Origin: Coix lacryma-jobi var. lacryma-jobi
Lineage: Eukaryota; Streptophyta; Magnoliopsida; Poales; Poaceae
DNA: 64,000 bases
Direction: 5' to 3'
Assembly: GCA_009763385.1 (NCBI GenBank)
Contig: CM019829.1
Span: 36,931,705-36,995,704, forward strand
The notes under the pieces were generated by a model that searched no databases, was not told where the DNA came from, and saw only the letters and a list, made by a program, of their open reading frames with translations. The position numbers and the translations under genes are program-made. The number at the start of each line of letters is the position of its first letter. Positions within the stretch are counted from its first letter, which is position 1. Positions 11,867 to 22,877 of this stretch are shown here, piece by piece.

Positions 11867-14800
11867 TGTAGGTAAAACGATTGGAGAACGTTTGATTGGT
11901 GGATTCCGGGTGTTCGAGGCACATGACCGGAAACACCAAGTGGTTCTGCAGTCTTAGTCCGGTCGCCGGAAAGAAGTTTATCACCTTCGGCGACAATAGC
12001 AAAGGTAAAGTATTGTCTCGTGGGTCGGTGCGAGTTAATGAGCACTTTGTGTTGCGCGATGTTGCTCTTGTTTCCAACTTGCATTTTAATCTTCTTTCAG
12101 TTTCGCAACTCTTTGATGATGACTATGAGGTTCGTTTTAAACCGAATCTCAGTCGCATTTTGGATCCTCAGGGCAATATTGTGTGTATGATTTCGCCCTT
12201 TGGATAAGTCTTTCATGGGGATTTCTCGGAGTCGTTTGGCATTTCTCGTTGTCTTTTGGCTGGACCTTCCTCCTCTGATCTTTGGATGTGGCATAGGAGA
12301 CTCGGTCACTTGAGCTTCGTCTTGCTTGCAAGACTTAGCTCACTTGGCTTAATCCGAGGATTGCCCAAGTTGTCCAAGGAGAAGGATCTTGTTTGCCATT
12401 CTTGTAGACATGGGAAGATGGTAGCCGCTCCCCACCATCCAGTGACTCAGGTCATGACTAAGCGCCCTGGAGAGCTTTTGCACATGGACCTTGTTGGTCC
12501 GGCTCGGGTGAGCTTAGTTGGGGGGAAGTGGTATGTGCTGGTTGTTGTTGATGATTTTTTGAGATATTCATGGGTCTTCTTTTTAGCTGAGAAGACCGAG
12601 ACTTTCTCCTTTGCTCGCAATCTGATTTTGCGTCTTCAGAATGAGTTCCCTTTGAACTCAATGCGAGCAATTCGGAGTGATAATGGTTCCGAATTCAAGA
12701 ATTCGGATTTTGAGAAGTTTCGTAACTCCTTGGGTTTGGAGCATTAGTTTTCTTCTCCCTACACACCGCCACAAAATGGTGTTGTAGAGAGGAAGAATCA
12801 GACCCTTGTAGAGATGGCCAGGACGATGCTCGATGAGCATAGGACTCCTAGGCGATATTGGGCCGAAGCTATGAGCACTGCATGCTATATTTCCAATCGC
12901 ATTTTTCTCCGAGCTTTCTTGAAAAAGACTTCTTATGAGTTGCGTTTTGGAAAACTCCCCAAGTTGAGTTATTTTAGAGTTTTTGGTTGCCACTGTTTTA
13001 TACTCAAGAAAGGCAACCTGGACAAATTTGAGTCTTGTTCTTCCGACGGTGTATTGTTGGGTTATGGCACTCACACTCGTGCATATCGTGTACTTAACCT
13101 TGATACTAACTGAGTCATGGAGACATCAGATGTCACCTTCGATGAGACCATGGTTTGTCCTTCTGCTCGTTTTGAGCGTGCAGGTGATCATGAGGCTGGA
13201 GAACCTCTTTTTGATGATGAGGACGAAGGTGCTGAAGGGATGGATGACCCAGCACCTCCTCCACCTGCCATGCCGCAAGGAGCGGCTTCTACCACGACTC
13301 ACGGCCCAGACCCTTCTTCCTCTACTACATGGGGGCCGTGGGATCCGCCACCTCGTGCGGTACCTTTTGTACCCGAGGAGGCACCAGCTGCTGTTGAGGG
13401 GGAGGCTACATCAGCTCGGGAGGCGCCACGACACATCCAGCGCCAACACCCGCCTCAGGAGATGATCGGTAGCATCGGCGAACGTGTCACTCGGTCAAGG
13501 TCACAACAAATCTCTCACTTTGCTCATTCTGCATTTGTTGCTGATTTTGAACCCCGAGATGCTTTATCTGATCCCGATTGGGTCAATGCCATGCATGAGG
13601 AGTTGGAAAATTTTGAAAGAAATCAGGTTTGGGTTCTTGTTCCTCTTCCTCCTAACTGTCATCCTATTGGGACAAAATGGGTTTTCAAAAACAAACAAGG
13701 AGAGGATGGCCATGTTGTGAGAAACAAGGCCAGGCTAGTAGCCTAGGGGTATAGTCAGAAGGAGGGGATAGACTATGAGGAGACTTTTGCTCCTATAGCT
13801 CGTTTGGAGGCAATTAGGATACTCTTGGCTTTTGCTGCATCCAAAGGGTTTAAACTTTTTCAAATGGATGTCAAGAGTGCCTTCTTAAACGGCTACATAG
13901 AAGAAGAGGTGTATGTGAGGCAACCCCCCGGTTTCGAAAATCCCAAGTTTCCAAACCATGTCTTTAAACTTCACAAAGCCTTGTATGGTTTGAAACATGC
14001 CCCTAGAGCCTGGTATGATAGGTTGAAAACCTTTTTGCTTGCTAAGGGTTTTTCTCCTCAAGCAAGGCAATGATACTCTCTTGGTACAGATTTACGTGGA
14101 TGATATCATTTTCGGTGGTTCTTCTCACGCTTTGGTTGCCAAGTTTGCAGACACTATGAGCAGGGAGTTTGAGATGAGCATGATGGGCGAGTTGACGTTT
14201 TTCCTCGGGTTGCAAATCAAGCAATCCCGAGAGGGGATGTTCGTGCACCAGGGTAAGTATACCAAGGACATTCTGAAGAAGTTCGATATGGGTGAGGCCA
14301 AGCATCTTCCAACACCCATGTCGACCACGACGGCCCTGGATGCGGATGTGGATGGAGAAGCTGTGGACCAGAAGGAGTACCATAGTATGATCGGGTCGCT
14401 GTTGTACCTGACGGCGACACGCCCGGACATTCAGTTCGCGGTGTGTCTTTGCGCACGATTTCAGTCGTCGCCGTGCACCTCGCACCGTCATGCGGTCAAG
14501 CGCATTATGAGGTACTTATCCTTCACTCCAGAATTTGGGATTTGGTATTCTGCTTCCACCACCCTCTCCCTTTGCGGTTATTCCGATGCCGATTTTGCTG
14601 GTTGTCGCATTGATCGCAAGTCCACTTCTGGGACATGCCAGTTTATTGGTTCTTCTCTTGTTTCGTGGTCTTCTCGCAAGCAGTCTAGTGTCGCCCAGTC
14701 TACCACGGAGGCTCAGTATGTTGCTGCGGCTGGCTGCTGTTCCCAGCTGCTCTGGATGATGGCCACTTTGCGTGATTTTGGTCTGAGCTTTTCTCGCGTT

Positions 14801-15037
14801 CCTTTGCTTTGTGACAGCACGAGTGCGATTAGCGTTGCTAAGAACCCCGTGCTGCACTCGAAGACCAAACACAATGATGTGCGCTTTCATTTTCTGTGAG
14901 ACCACTATGAGAAGGGTGATATCGACCTTCGCCATGTCGATGCTCATCATCAGTTGGCTGATATTTTCACCAAGCCTTTGGACCAATCAACTTTTGCTAG
15001 GTTGAGAGGTGAGCTTGGTGTGTGTTTCCCCTTTTAG
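11867..15037 (+). pseudogene. pol: copia pol polyprotein of element B, broken
   Basis: The protease motif LVDSGCSRHMTG is at 11896. Integrase has WHRRLGHLSF, VCHSCRHGK, VVVDDF, IRSDNGSEF and PPQNGVVERKN (12290-12810). RT has KWVFKNKQGEDG, MDVKSAFLNGYIEEEVYVRQPPGF and YVDDIIFGGSS (13670-14120). RNase H has GYSDADFAGCR, ending at LGVCFPF with TAG at 15035-15037. Disabling changes are TGA at 11893-11895 where A encodes Trp, TAA near 12206, TAG near 12748, TGA near 13112, TAG near 13744, and TGA near 14897. There is also a roughly 30-bp deletion near 14050 that removes the KMGCVDKML segment present in A and shifts the frame. It is inactive. Confidence 0.92.
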
Positions 15038-16661
15038 ATGGGGGAATATTTTGGCTTTTGTGTTCTAAACTGAATCTTTTTCTTTCTTTTGGTTTCTTCA
15101 TGCATTTTTGGATTTCATCTTGCATATTTCATTTCAGAGCTTCATTTATATAATCCTTAGAATGTGACTATGCTCTGTATAGTGTATGTTCTGATGCTTT
15201 ATGAGAATGCTTGTAGCTTATGCTCCTTCTAATCACTTATACATGTTGTGAGCTGAGCTATTTTATGAATGGTGAATTTTGCTTAATGCACATAAAACTT
15301 GAAAATGTTCACCATTGAGATATGCAACTAGCATGTGTAGAATGTGTAGAAATCACTTGTGCTTTTCATATATGCTAGGTTGCTATGTCTCTAGTTCTGA
15401 GTCATTCACTTGCTTGGTATACTCATATTCTGCTTTAAAACTGGAACCAAGTTAAGTGAATTGGAAAGATCGAGATGGGATTGCTTGTCAGCACATCACA
15501 GTTTCGAGACTGTTTCTCATTGCACTTTGAGTTAAACTTGAGCTGTGTAGTGTATGACCGAAACTGTTGCTTTAAGCTTCTGATTGCTCTTGCATAGGCT
15601 TCGCACAGTTGAAAAGTTAGGCAATGACAAGTTTTCAACCTCTCGCAATCACATGCTGAATTTTGAACTTGTGAAATTTAACCGCTGCAGCTCCGATAAA
15701 ATCTGACTACACAAGTCTCTATTTCATTCTAAAGCATGATGATTGAACCTTGCTAGGGGTAGTTCACCTTGTATACATGTTTAGCAATTGTTTGACTTCC
15801 TGTCTATACATGTTTAGTGCTATGTTGATGGTGAATACCTTTTGGCTAAAAACTGCTCACCTTGGTCACATGTCCATATTTCGTATTTGGTGATCAGTTT
15901 GAGCCTTTGCTAGCATTTTGTGCTTCTATTTGAGTCATCGGATCAGCACTTTGTCAAGCATCTTCATATTCTATCGATTATATTCCTAAAGCTGCTAACT
16001 TGCATTTTGACTCATATGCATTTGAAGGGAGAGTTCTTCTGTCAAGGGGCAGAAATTTGCTTGATAGTGCATTTTCAGCTTGAGTTGGAGTTTGCTCGGT
16101 TTTTTAGGTTGTTTGCATCTCAGGGGGAGAAATTCTCCAAATCATAAGATCAACTAAGGGGGAGATTCCCTAGTTGTGTGCACTATTGGAGGGGGAGCTT
16201 GAGTTGGAGTTTGCTCGGTTTTTGAGGTTGTTTGCATCTCACAATTGGTTCGAAGCTTTTCTGCTAGTTGTGTTGAGCCTCTGTGCCTCTGTCTTGAGGG
16301 ACTAGCATTTTTGGTTTTGTTGTCCAATTGGTTCGGAGCAGTTTTGGTAGCTAGTTGTGTTGAGCCTTTGCCTCTTTCTTGAGGAACTAGCAACCTTGTC
16401 TTTATGCTGTTTCAGTTGGTAACGAGTTTTTCACGCTAGCGATGTTGAGCCTGTTCTACCTCTTCTTGAGGGCTAGCTTTGCTTTGCTTGGTTGCGTCAA
16501 GCCATTGCCCATGTCTTTGGGATCCAAGTTGTGTTGCTCTTTCCACTTGACCTTCTTCGGCTTTGACATGCTTTTTGGTCATTTGGTCGAGTTCTCTCTC
16601 TTTCTTCCTTCCTTCCTCTGTTTCCATTATGATTTGTGTTGGTAGTTGACAATGCACTCAT
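15038..16661 (+). other. 3' untranslated region of element B
   Basis: This 1.6-kb stretch has no gene. The first kilobase is AT-rich and shared with A, C and E. A 50-bp segment beginning GCTTGAGTTGGAGTTTGCTC occurs twice (near 16078 and 16198). Four GGGGGAG purine tracts occur: near 16122, near 16157, near 16190, and the true polypurine tract. The hairpin array is at 16263-16528. Some SIRE elements carry an envelope-like ORF in this position; none is recognisable here. Confidence 0.8.
16263..16528 (+). repeat. Four-unit structured hairpin array in 3' UTR of B
   Basis: Each unit of about 43 nt has outer stem P1, a conserved 5' strand like TGTGTTGAGCC, and inner stem P2 with a short loop. B1 (16263-16306): P1 GCTAGT/ACTAGC, P2 CCTC/GAGG, loop TGTCTT. 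B2 (16350-16391): P1 GCTAGTT/AACTAGC, P2 CCTC/GAGG, loop TTTCTT. B3 (16435-16477): P1 GCTAGC/GCTAGC, P2 CCTC/GAGG, loop TTCTT. B4 (16487-16528): P1 CTTGG/CCAAG, P2 CCCA/TGGG, loop TGTCTT. Both stems change together between B1 and B4 while the loop is kept. Element E has the same array. I do not recognise it as a known RNA family. Confidence 0.8.
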
Positions 16662-16673
16662 CACGGGGGAGAT
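16662..16673 (+). other. Polypurine tract of element B
   Basis: CACGGGGGAGAT lies immediately upstream of the TGCGG start of the 3' LTR. It would be the RNase H-resistant primer for plus-strand synthesis. Confidence 0.9.
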
Positions 16674-17022
16674 TGCGGATACATGGGTGTGTGCCGAGTC
16701 TCTGAGTGATGAGTGATTGTCAACTAGGATAATGCGCATGTTCTTTGGCTTGTTTTGTGCAGAAGTTGAGCACAGATACAGTGATCGAAGGCGAGGTGAA
16801 GGTCAAGTAGAGACGTGCCGTGCCGATGGACCGAGAGTGGCGAAGGGCGGACGTGAGGCTTGGACTGAGGGACCGGTGGCCCGAGGATCAGCTGTGGTGG
16901 CTGACAGCCTGGGACAGCGACGAGCGAAGACTTGCGGGCATGGTGTTGTCTGAGTCGAGGACTTGGGGACACATGTCGGTGGACGGGGTGCATGGGCGGT
17001 GCATCCCATCTATGGCTCGGTT

Positions 17023-17287
17023 TGGTGGTTGAGCCACAGAAAAACCACCAAGTGGACGGTTTCCAGGTTTGTGCCTCAAAACCTGGGCGCTGATGGTTTC
17101 CGAGTTTGGGCCACAAAACTCGGGCTGAGGACAGTTTCCAGGTTTGGGCCTCAAAACCTGGGTGCTGCGGGTTTCTGAGTTTGGGCCACAAAACTCAGGC
17201 GATGGTCGGCTGGTTTCCCAGTTTGGGCCTCAAAACCGGGGGTTGGCTGTGAAGGCTGGTTTCCCGGTTTGGGCCACAAATCCAGGG
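17023..17287 (+). repeat. U3 hairpin array, B 3' LTR
   Basis: This is the second copy of the seven-unit array described at 7536-7798, with the same order of stem types. A few arms have decayed, for example the last right arm reads AAATCCAGGG. Because it lies in U3 of the 3' LTR, it would be near the 3' end of the element's genomic RNA. Confidence 0.85.
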
Positions 17288-17445
17288 GTGCGATGTCCGG
17301 GAAAAGGACAAGCAGAGCGGTGGCGCACGTGGTGGCAATCGGTGAGGATGTGTCGAGGCAACGCTACCAGTTGTGCGGGCGTGGCCGTCGGATCACCAGC
17401 TACCACGAGTTGGTCCAGAATAACCCTAGGGTTTAGCTGGTTCGC

Positions 17446-17455
17446 TTTATAATTA
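17446..17455 (+). promoter_or_regulatory. Possible TATA box in B LTR
   Basis: TTTATAATTA lies about 150 bp downstream of the U3 hairpins, in a stretch shared by all SIRE LTRs here. H has TATAATTAG at the same place. The 5' LTR of B and the LTR of A have CTGTAATTA. Position and motif fit a promoter; no transcript evidence is available. Confidence 0.4.
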
Positions 17456-18059
17456 GAGAGTGGTAGAGTAGGAATTAGAATGGGGATAAGTAGAGGGAGA
17501 CACCCTCCTCCCTTCCGCGCTCAGTCATTTGCTCTTTGCTTCTAGGGCTTTCCTGCTCTCCCTATTCCCTGCTGTAGCGAACTGAGATCCACAGAGAAGA
17601 GAACCATACCTCTATGTCCGTGAGATTTTGAGGAAGTGAGACCATAATCTCACTGTTGTAGCATGTGGTAGCCACACGGTTGCAAATTCGTGGTTGTAAT
17701 TCGCGTTTTGTTCTTATTCTTCGCGGGTTGCTTTTCTCCTCGTTTTTCTCGTCGTTCGATCTCTTGGCTTGGTGCGTCTTTTGCAAATCCGTTTGAACCA
17801 AGTTGTTCTAGATCGTGAGGTGCTGCTTTCCACCAAAGGAATTCTCCTCTAACCTCACGAGCTAGTAGATCGGTCGATTTTTGTTTTGGGTCAAGTTTTT
17901 CACCCTTCCCCGAATTTCTTCGATTCATCGATTTGGAGATAGGTTCGAGCCATGATCTCTTAGAGATAGCTCACTATCATCCTTGTGACTCCTTTCACCA
18001 AGTTTGATCCCTTGAGGATTTATTTTGGGTGAGATCGAGTTGAATTGGTGGACTAACGG

Positions 18060-18353
18060 AGCTGCGTCGAGGTGACCGGACGCTGGGGTCGGGGCGACCG
18101 GACGCACGGTCCAGAGTCCGGTTGTTGAGCACATTGATTGTGTCTTTCTAGAACTTGACCGGACGCTCGGTCTTTAACTGACCGGACGCACCTGTCGCAC
18201 TGTTCATTAGGGTTGGCTTTTGTGATCGGACGCTTGACTGCTGACCGGACGCTCAGGCTCAGTGAGTACGGTCAGGAACAGAGAGCTCCCAAATCGAATT
18301 TTGCTCGACCGGACGCGTCCGGTGGTCAGTGACCGGACGCAGGCAGAGTCCGG
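18060..18353 (+). repeat. GC-rich ACCGGACGC repeat cluster in B 3' LTR
   Basis: About ten copies of ACCGGACGC or a near relative lie in the R/U5 part, with a matching cluster in the 5' LTR (about 8588-8850). The A, E and H LTRs carry a different but comparable GGAC-T/A-GTCC cluster at this position, so the slot is conserved while the repeat differs. Confidence 0.75.
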
Positions 18354-18714
18354 TCAGAGCTGTTTCTTCACTGTTTCATCCGCAGTTTGACCATTCGACT
18401 TTGGATTTGGTTTTGGGCTTTTGCGTTGGATTTCCGACTTCGTGCTCTACAGAAATCGGGCTTCTCGTCTTGCAAAATAGCCCGAATCCTGTCACTAGTT
18501 GACTTGTGTGAACTTGAGTGAGGAGGTTTTTGTGGTGTCCCGCTGTGTTCCTAGGGAACATCCACCCATTCTCTTAGGTCGTGGACATCATGTGCATCGG
18601 TTTTGCTCTTGTGGTTGATTCTCGGGACAGTGGCGACAAGTTTTCTGAAAAGAAATTTGAAGCTCCCATTCACCCCCCCTCTGTTCGCTTTTTGATTGCA
18701 CTCTCGGTCCTTCT

Positions 18715-18719
18715 GGTTT
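18715..18719. repeat. Target site duplication of element B (right)
   Basis: GGTTT directly follows the 3' LTR of B and matches 7181-7185. Beyond it the gag of element A resumes on the minus strand. Confidence 0.93.
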
Positions 18720-20738
18720 GGTTTGGGAGCCCATGTTGGTTTCTTGGGTGGAGCTCTTGGAGGTTCAACAAACACCCCATCCTTTGTGTTAGGCTTGAGA
18801 GGCTCTTTGGGTGAAATCTTGGTAAGCTTGGGAGTAGTGGTGGAGTTGGGCTTCTCACACGGGTTCAGACCACTCGACTCTCCAATCTTGCCAAAATATG
18901 AAACACATTCACCACCTTGAGCAAAGCCTACACCTGGACCTCCAGCAGCACGCTTATATTGGGAGATCATCATCCCAAGCTACGGCTCACCACTAGACAC
19001 CCATGACAAGATGGTCCGAAGGTATTTGTTTTCTTCCTCGGTTTGCATCTTGTCATGCTTCACATTTGCAGTCTCCATCTCTAAACATTCACACAAAGCG
19101 CACCTAGTCACACAAGTGCTACCCGAGCTGGCCTTCTCAAGAGACACAATCTTGGCATTCTTCTCTGCCAACTCGGATTGCAAGCCTGCACAATACTTGC
19201 ACGCACCAAGCACCGAAGATCTAGCTCTCAGCTCATCCACCTCTCCTACCAACACAGCATACTTACCTCTCAAAGTGAGAAGGTCAGTCATGTGTGTGGT
19301 GCACATCTCGCACTCACCCTCCTCAGAGACAACTATGGTGGACTTGGCAAACTCAAGCACCTTCACTGTATCCTCCCACTTCTACCTAAACTCCTTCCGC
19401 TCTCTAGCAGCACGCCTAAGCAGCTTGTCTTGACTAAGAAGGGCGGCAGTAAATTTCTCGACCTCAGCAGAAAGCTCGTCGGGGGTCTGAGATACCTGAG
19501 GTGTCGTCGTCGTCGTCGTTCTGAGGGATCTCCTCCAGCTGGCTGTCGACCTCATTGCCGAGGGCCATGGTGCAAAAACCCTCGTTTTCAGCGAAGAAGC
19601 AGAGGCCGTTCAGCTTGTCCTCGATCTTCTTCTTCTTCTCGGACTCGTCGTCGCTTGAGGAAGCGGAGTCGTCATCCGAGTCATCGACGTCGCTGAGCGT
19701 CGCGAAGAAAGCACGCTGCTCGGCTTGGGCTCTCTCCATGTACTTCTTCTTGATGTACTCCTTGTTGAAGCCGCCATTCCGCTTGTGCTTGGGAGGGATG
19801 TGCTTCTCCTTGTGCCAGCCGGAGTCGTACTTGTGGCCACGATCGCCCTTGCCCGCCACTTGCTTGTTCTTCTTGGGGCAGTTAGCGATGAAGTGGTCCG
19901 GATCGCCACACTCAAAGCACCCAGCGCATCCTCCTCCACGACGACGGTTCATGAGGTTGTTGTGAAACCGCAAGAACCGGTTGGCGAGCAAGGCCAACTC
20001 GTCGTCTCCCATGAACTCCAATTGCTCCTCTGTGACAGAAAGAAGAGAAGACAAAGCAAAGCCTCTAGAGGAGGTAGCAGAAGAGCTAGAAAACAAAGCC
20101 ATCGATGGGCCAGAAGGATTTTCATAAGAAGCCCTCGCCATGGCATCAATCTCACTAGACTTGAGCTTACTGAAGAGCTCGTCGCATGTGAGGGTCTCAT
20201 AGTTAGACGATTCGATGATCGCCTGGACCTTTGAGTCCCACACCGACCGATCGAGAGTATGCAAAAGCTTCAAAGCTCTCTCATGATCGTCGAAAGGCAA
20301 TAGCTCCTTGTTAGCTCTCATCCTGTTGACAATCACCTGAAAGCGAGCGAATAAACTCTCTATGCTCTCGCCAGGCATGTGTCGAAAGTTCTCATACTCC
20401 CACTTGTGCGACTCGTAGAGACGGGATTTGACTTGAGTGGTTCCCTCATGAAAACGCATGAGGGTTGCCCAAATCTCACGAGCCGTGGGGAGATGAGAAA
20501 CACGATCAAACTCTGAAGCACTAAAGCAGGAGAAAAGAGCATTATGGGCTCGTCTATTGGCATCATGCTCATCGATCTGAAGATGAGACACACGAGGAGC
20601 CAAGACCACGTAATCATCATTGTTGCAAATCTCCCAGACAGAAGCACCCATGCTCTGAAGATAGGTCGACGTGCGTATCTTCCAATACGCATAGTTCGTC
20701 CCATCGATAAACGACGGTTTGCCCATGCCGCGATCCAT
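18715..20738 (-). pseudogene. gag: gag N-terminal and central part of element A
   Basis: ATG (minus) at 20738-20736 starts MDRGMGKPSFIDGTNYAYW, about 50 bases after the primer site. The frame is open for 424 codons through the copia gag domain (FRHMPGESIESLFARFQ) and the first knuckle CFECGDPDHFIANC, into an acidic Asp/Ser-rich segment. A frameshift near 19495, inside or just after a GAC repeat, ends the frame with GISDPRRAFC. The cysteine-pair region continues in another frame with an in-frame stop near 19385. The coding sequence is cut at 18715 by element B and resumes at 7185. Confidence 0.9.
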
Positions 20739-20787
20739 GTCGCCTTCGGTGGATCTAGAACCGGCTAAGGTGGAAGATCCTTAACCC

Positions 20788-20799
20788 GCTCTGATACCA
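20788..20799 (-). other. Primer binding site of element A
   Basis: On the minus strand this is TGGTATCAGAGC, two bases after the 5' LTR end. It is complementary to initiator tRNA-Met, as in B. Confidence 0.92.
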
Positions 20800-21214
20800 A
20801 TTGAAGGACCGAGAATGCAAAAGCAAGGCTACTAGAGGGGGGTGAATGGGAGCTCAAAAAATTTCTTTCGAAACTTTGGCCTTTGTCCCAAAAATCAAAC
20901 CCCAAAAAGCTTTGATCAAACCGTGATGCCCACGACCCTTGGAAGAGGGTCGATGATCCCTTGGGTCACAGCGAGGCACCACAAAGCAAGAGCAAATCAA
21001 AACCCAAAAGCACCAGAACAAGTTTGACCTCTAAAACCTAGTCCCAAACGTAGATTGAAGCCTACGTCGAGAAATCCCTAAATACCGATGCTAACAAGTA
21101 GCAAGGATACCTAGAGAGGTTCCTAGGTGAACTATGGGGCCAAACGAGAAGTCCGGAAACCAACCGGAAAAGCCGGGAGAGCAAACGCACTAGAACGCAA
21201 CACTCAGCCAAATC

Positions 21215-21475
21215 CCGGACTGTCCGGACTCCCAGTCTCGGACTGTCCGCGCCAGGGGCGGACTGTCCGCGGTCCCCTGGTGGACTGTCCGCCGGCCAAA
21301 AACGGAAAACAACACAACTGTTGAACACCCCCTGTTCGACTCCCGGTCTGTCCGCGAATTCCTACTGCAGACTGTCCGCCGATCAATCCGAGTCAACATA
21401 GCCGAGTCGCACGACCACTGCCTCGGTCGGAGCCCGACGCGCGGAGTGTCCGCGCCCCGAACGATGAACTGTCCG
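21215..21475 (-). repeat. CGGACTGTCCG palindrome cluster in A LTR
   Basis: About eight copies of the near-palindrome CGGACTGTCCG (or CGGACAGTCCG on the other strand) lie in the part of the LTR downstream of the promoter region. They would fall in the 5' leader of the transcript. E (about 23590-23865) and H (about 52480-52660) have the same kind of cluster. Confidence 0.8.
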
Positions 21476-22264
21476 CGAGTGCCCAGTGAGGGCGATTTCA
21501 GTCGTCCTCAACTCAAATCTCCCCAAATCCGATTCAACTCAAAATCCCTAGTTCCCAAACTTGGAGAAGATGATCACGAGGTAGTTAGGAGACTATCCCC
21601 AAGAAATCATCCGCTCAAAACAACTCAATCAACGGGAATCGAAGAGAATGGAATATGAACCAAAAAAGCGCCACGAAAATTGAATTGACCCGATCTACTT
21701 GTTCGTGAGGAGTTAGATGAATTTCTTCAGTGGAAATGATCTCCTCACTATAAAGAACAAGTTGATTCAAGTAGATTTCAAAAAGATGCAGTAGAGAGCG
21801 AGATCGAGTGACGGGAAAATTGCGGAGAAACGAAGAACGCGAAGAACACGAACAAAATGCGAATCAACACATCGATCTGCAACCGTGTCGCTACCACACG
21901 CTACAACAGTGAGATTACGGTCTCACTTCCTCAAAATCTCCAGTACACATAGGTATGGTTCTCTGCGGATCTGAGTTGCTACAGCAGGGGATTGGGAGAG
22001 CAGGAAAACCTAGAAGGCAAAGAGAAAATGACTGATATGGGATGGGAGGTGGGTGTCTCTACTTATCCTAATTCTAGTTCCCACTTTACCCCTAACTAAT
22101 TACAGAGCGAACCAGCTAAACCCTAAGGTTATTCTGGACCAACTCGTGGTAGGTGGTGATCCGACGGCCACGCCCGCACAACTGGTAGCGTTGCCTCGAT
22201 GCAACCTCACCGATTGCCGCCACATGCCGCCACCGCTCTGCTCGTCCTTTTCCTGGACCTCGCC

Positions 22265-22528
22265 CCCGGTTTTGAGGCCCAAACCAGGAAACCAGCCTTC
22301 ACGACCAACCCCCGGTTTTGAGGCCCAAACCGGGAATCCAGCCGTCCATCGCCTGAGTTTTGTGGCCCAAACTCAGAAGCCCGCAGCGCCCAGGTTTTGA
22401 GGCCCAAACCTAGAAACCGTCCTCAGCCCGAGTTTTGTGGCCCAAACTCGGAAACCATCAGCACCCAGGTTTTGAGGACCAAACCTGGAAACCATCCACT
22501 CGGTGGTTTTTTCTGTGGCTCAACCACC
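22265..22528 (-). repeat. U3 hairpin array, A 5' LTR
   Basis: Seven inverted repeats. In plus coordinates the arms are CCCGGTTT/AAACCAGG, CCCGGTTT/AAACCGGG, CTGAGTTT/AAACTCAG, CCAGGTTT/AAACCTAG, CCGAGTTT/AAACTCGG, CCAGGTTT/AAACCTGG and GGTGGTT/AACCACC. Loops are of the type TGAGGCCC or TGTGGCCC, the reverse complement of the GGGCC loops in B. The order matches B. Confidence 0.88.
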
Positions 22529-22877
22529 AAACCGAGCCGTCGAGGGGATGCACCGCCCGTGCACCCCGTCCACCGACAAGTGTCCCCAGGTCCTCGACCC
22601 AAGCAACACCGTGCCCGCAAGTCTTCGCTCGTCACTGTCACAGGTTGTCAGCCACCACAGCTGATCCTCAGGCCACCGGTCCCTCAGTCCAAGCCTCACG
22701 TCCGCCCTTCACCGCTCTCAGTCCATCGGCACGGCACATCTCTACTTGACCTTCACCTTGCCTTCGATCACTGTATCTATGCTCGACACCTGCACAACAC
22801 AAACCAAAGAACATGCGCATCATCCCAGTTGACAATCACTCATCACTCGAGATTTGGCATACACCCATGTATCCGCA

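Larger units (their letters stand above)
7186..18714 (+). mobile_element. Complete SIRE-type copia retrotransposon B, nested in A
   Basis: This full-length 11.5-kb element has a 5' LTR (7186-9189), primer site (9192-9203), gag, pol, a 1.6-kb 3' UTR, a polypurine tract (16662-16673) and a 3' LTR (16674-18714). It is flanked by GGTTT on both sides and sits inside the gag of A in opposite orientation. The two LTRs show scattered base differences plus gain or loss of GC-rich repeat units, so the insertion is not recent. There are several in-frame stops and frameshifts in gag and pol. No envelope-like ORF is present in the long 3' UTR. Confidence 0.95.
16674..18714 (+). repeat. 3' LTR of element B
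   Basis: 2041 bp, starting TGCGGATACATGGG. It matches the 5' LTR with scattered differences and a few short insertions, including an extra GC-rich repeat unit near 18235 and an extra segment near 18495. The terminus reads TTCT where the 5' LTR ends TTCA, so the canonical CA end is mutated. It is followed by the target duplication. Confidence 0.93.
2707..22877 (-). mobile_element. SIRE-type copia retrotransposon A, split by element B
   Basis: Read on the minus strand, the order is 5' LTR (22877-20802), tRNA-iMet primer site (20799-20788), gag (20738-18715, then 7185-6594 after the 11.5-kb insertion of B), pol (6593-3383) and 3' UTR (3382-2707). Pol order is protease, integrase, RT, RNase H, which defines Ty1/copia. 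The split gag reads across the insertion without loss when one copy of the 5-bp duplication is removed. The 3' LTR and the last part of the 3' UTR are missing, because sequence switches to LTR L near 2707. Stops and frameshifts make it inactive. Confidence 0.9.
20802..22877 (-). repeat. 5' LTR of element A
   Basis: 2076 bp, minus orientation. It starts TGCGGATACATGG at 22877 and ends CTTCA at 20802. U3 carries the seven-hairpin array (22265-22528). The R/U5 part carries GGAC-GTCC palindromes (about 21215-21475). The bases just outside are AATTA (22878-22882); the partner duplication cannot be checked because the 3' LTR is not in the window. Confidence 0.9.

Noticed and set aside
16263..16528. 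Hammerhead ribozyme, as in plant retrozymes
   Set aside because: The conserved core (CTGATGA and GAAA strands) is absent from all units; the shared loop TGTCTT and bulge do not fit.
15038..16661. Envelope-like ORF expected in some SIRE elements
   Set aside because: No frame longer than about 75 codons on the sense strand, no signal peptide or membrane-segment pattern supported.
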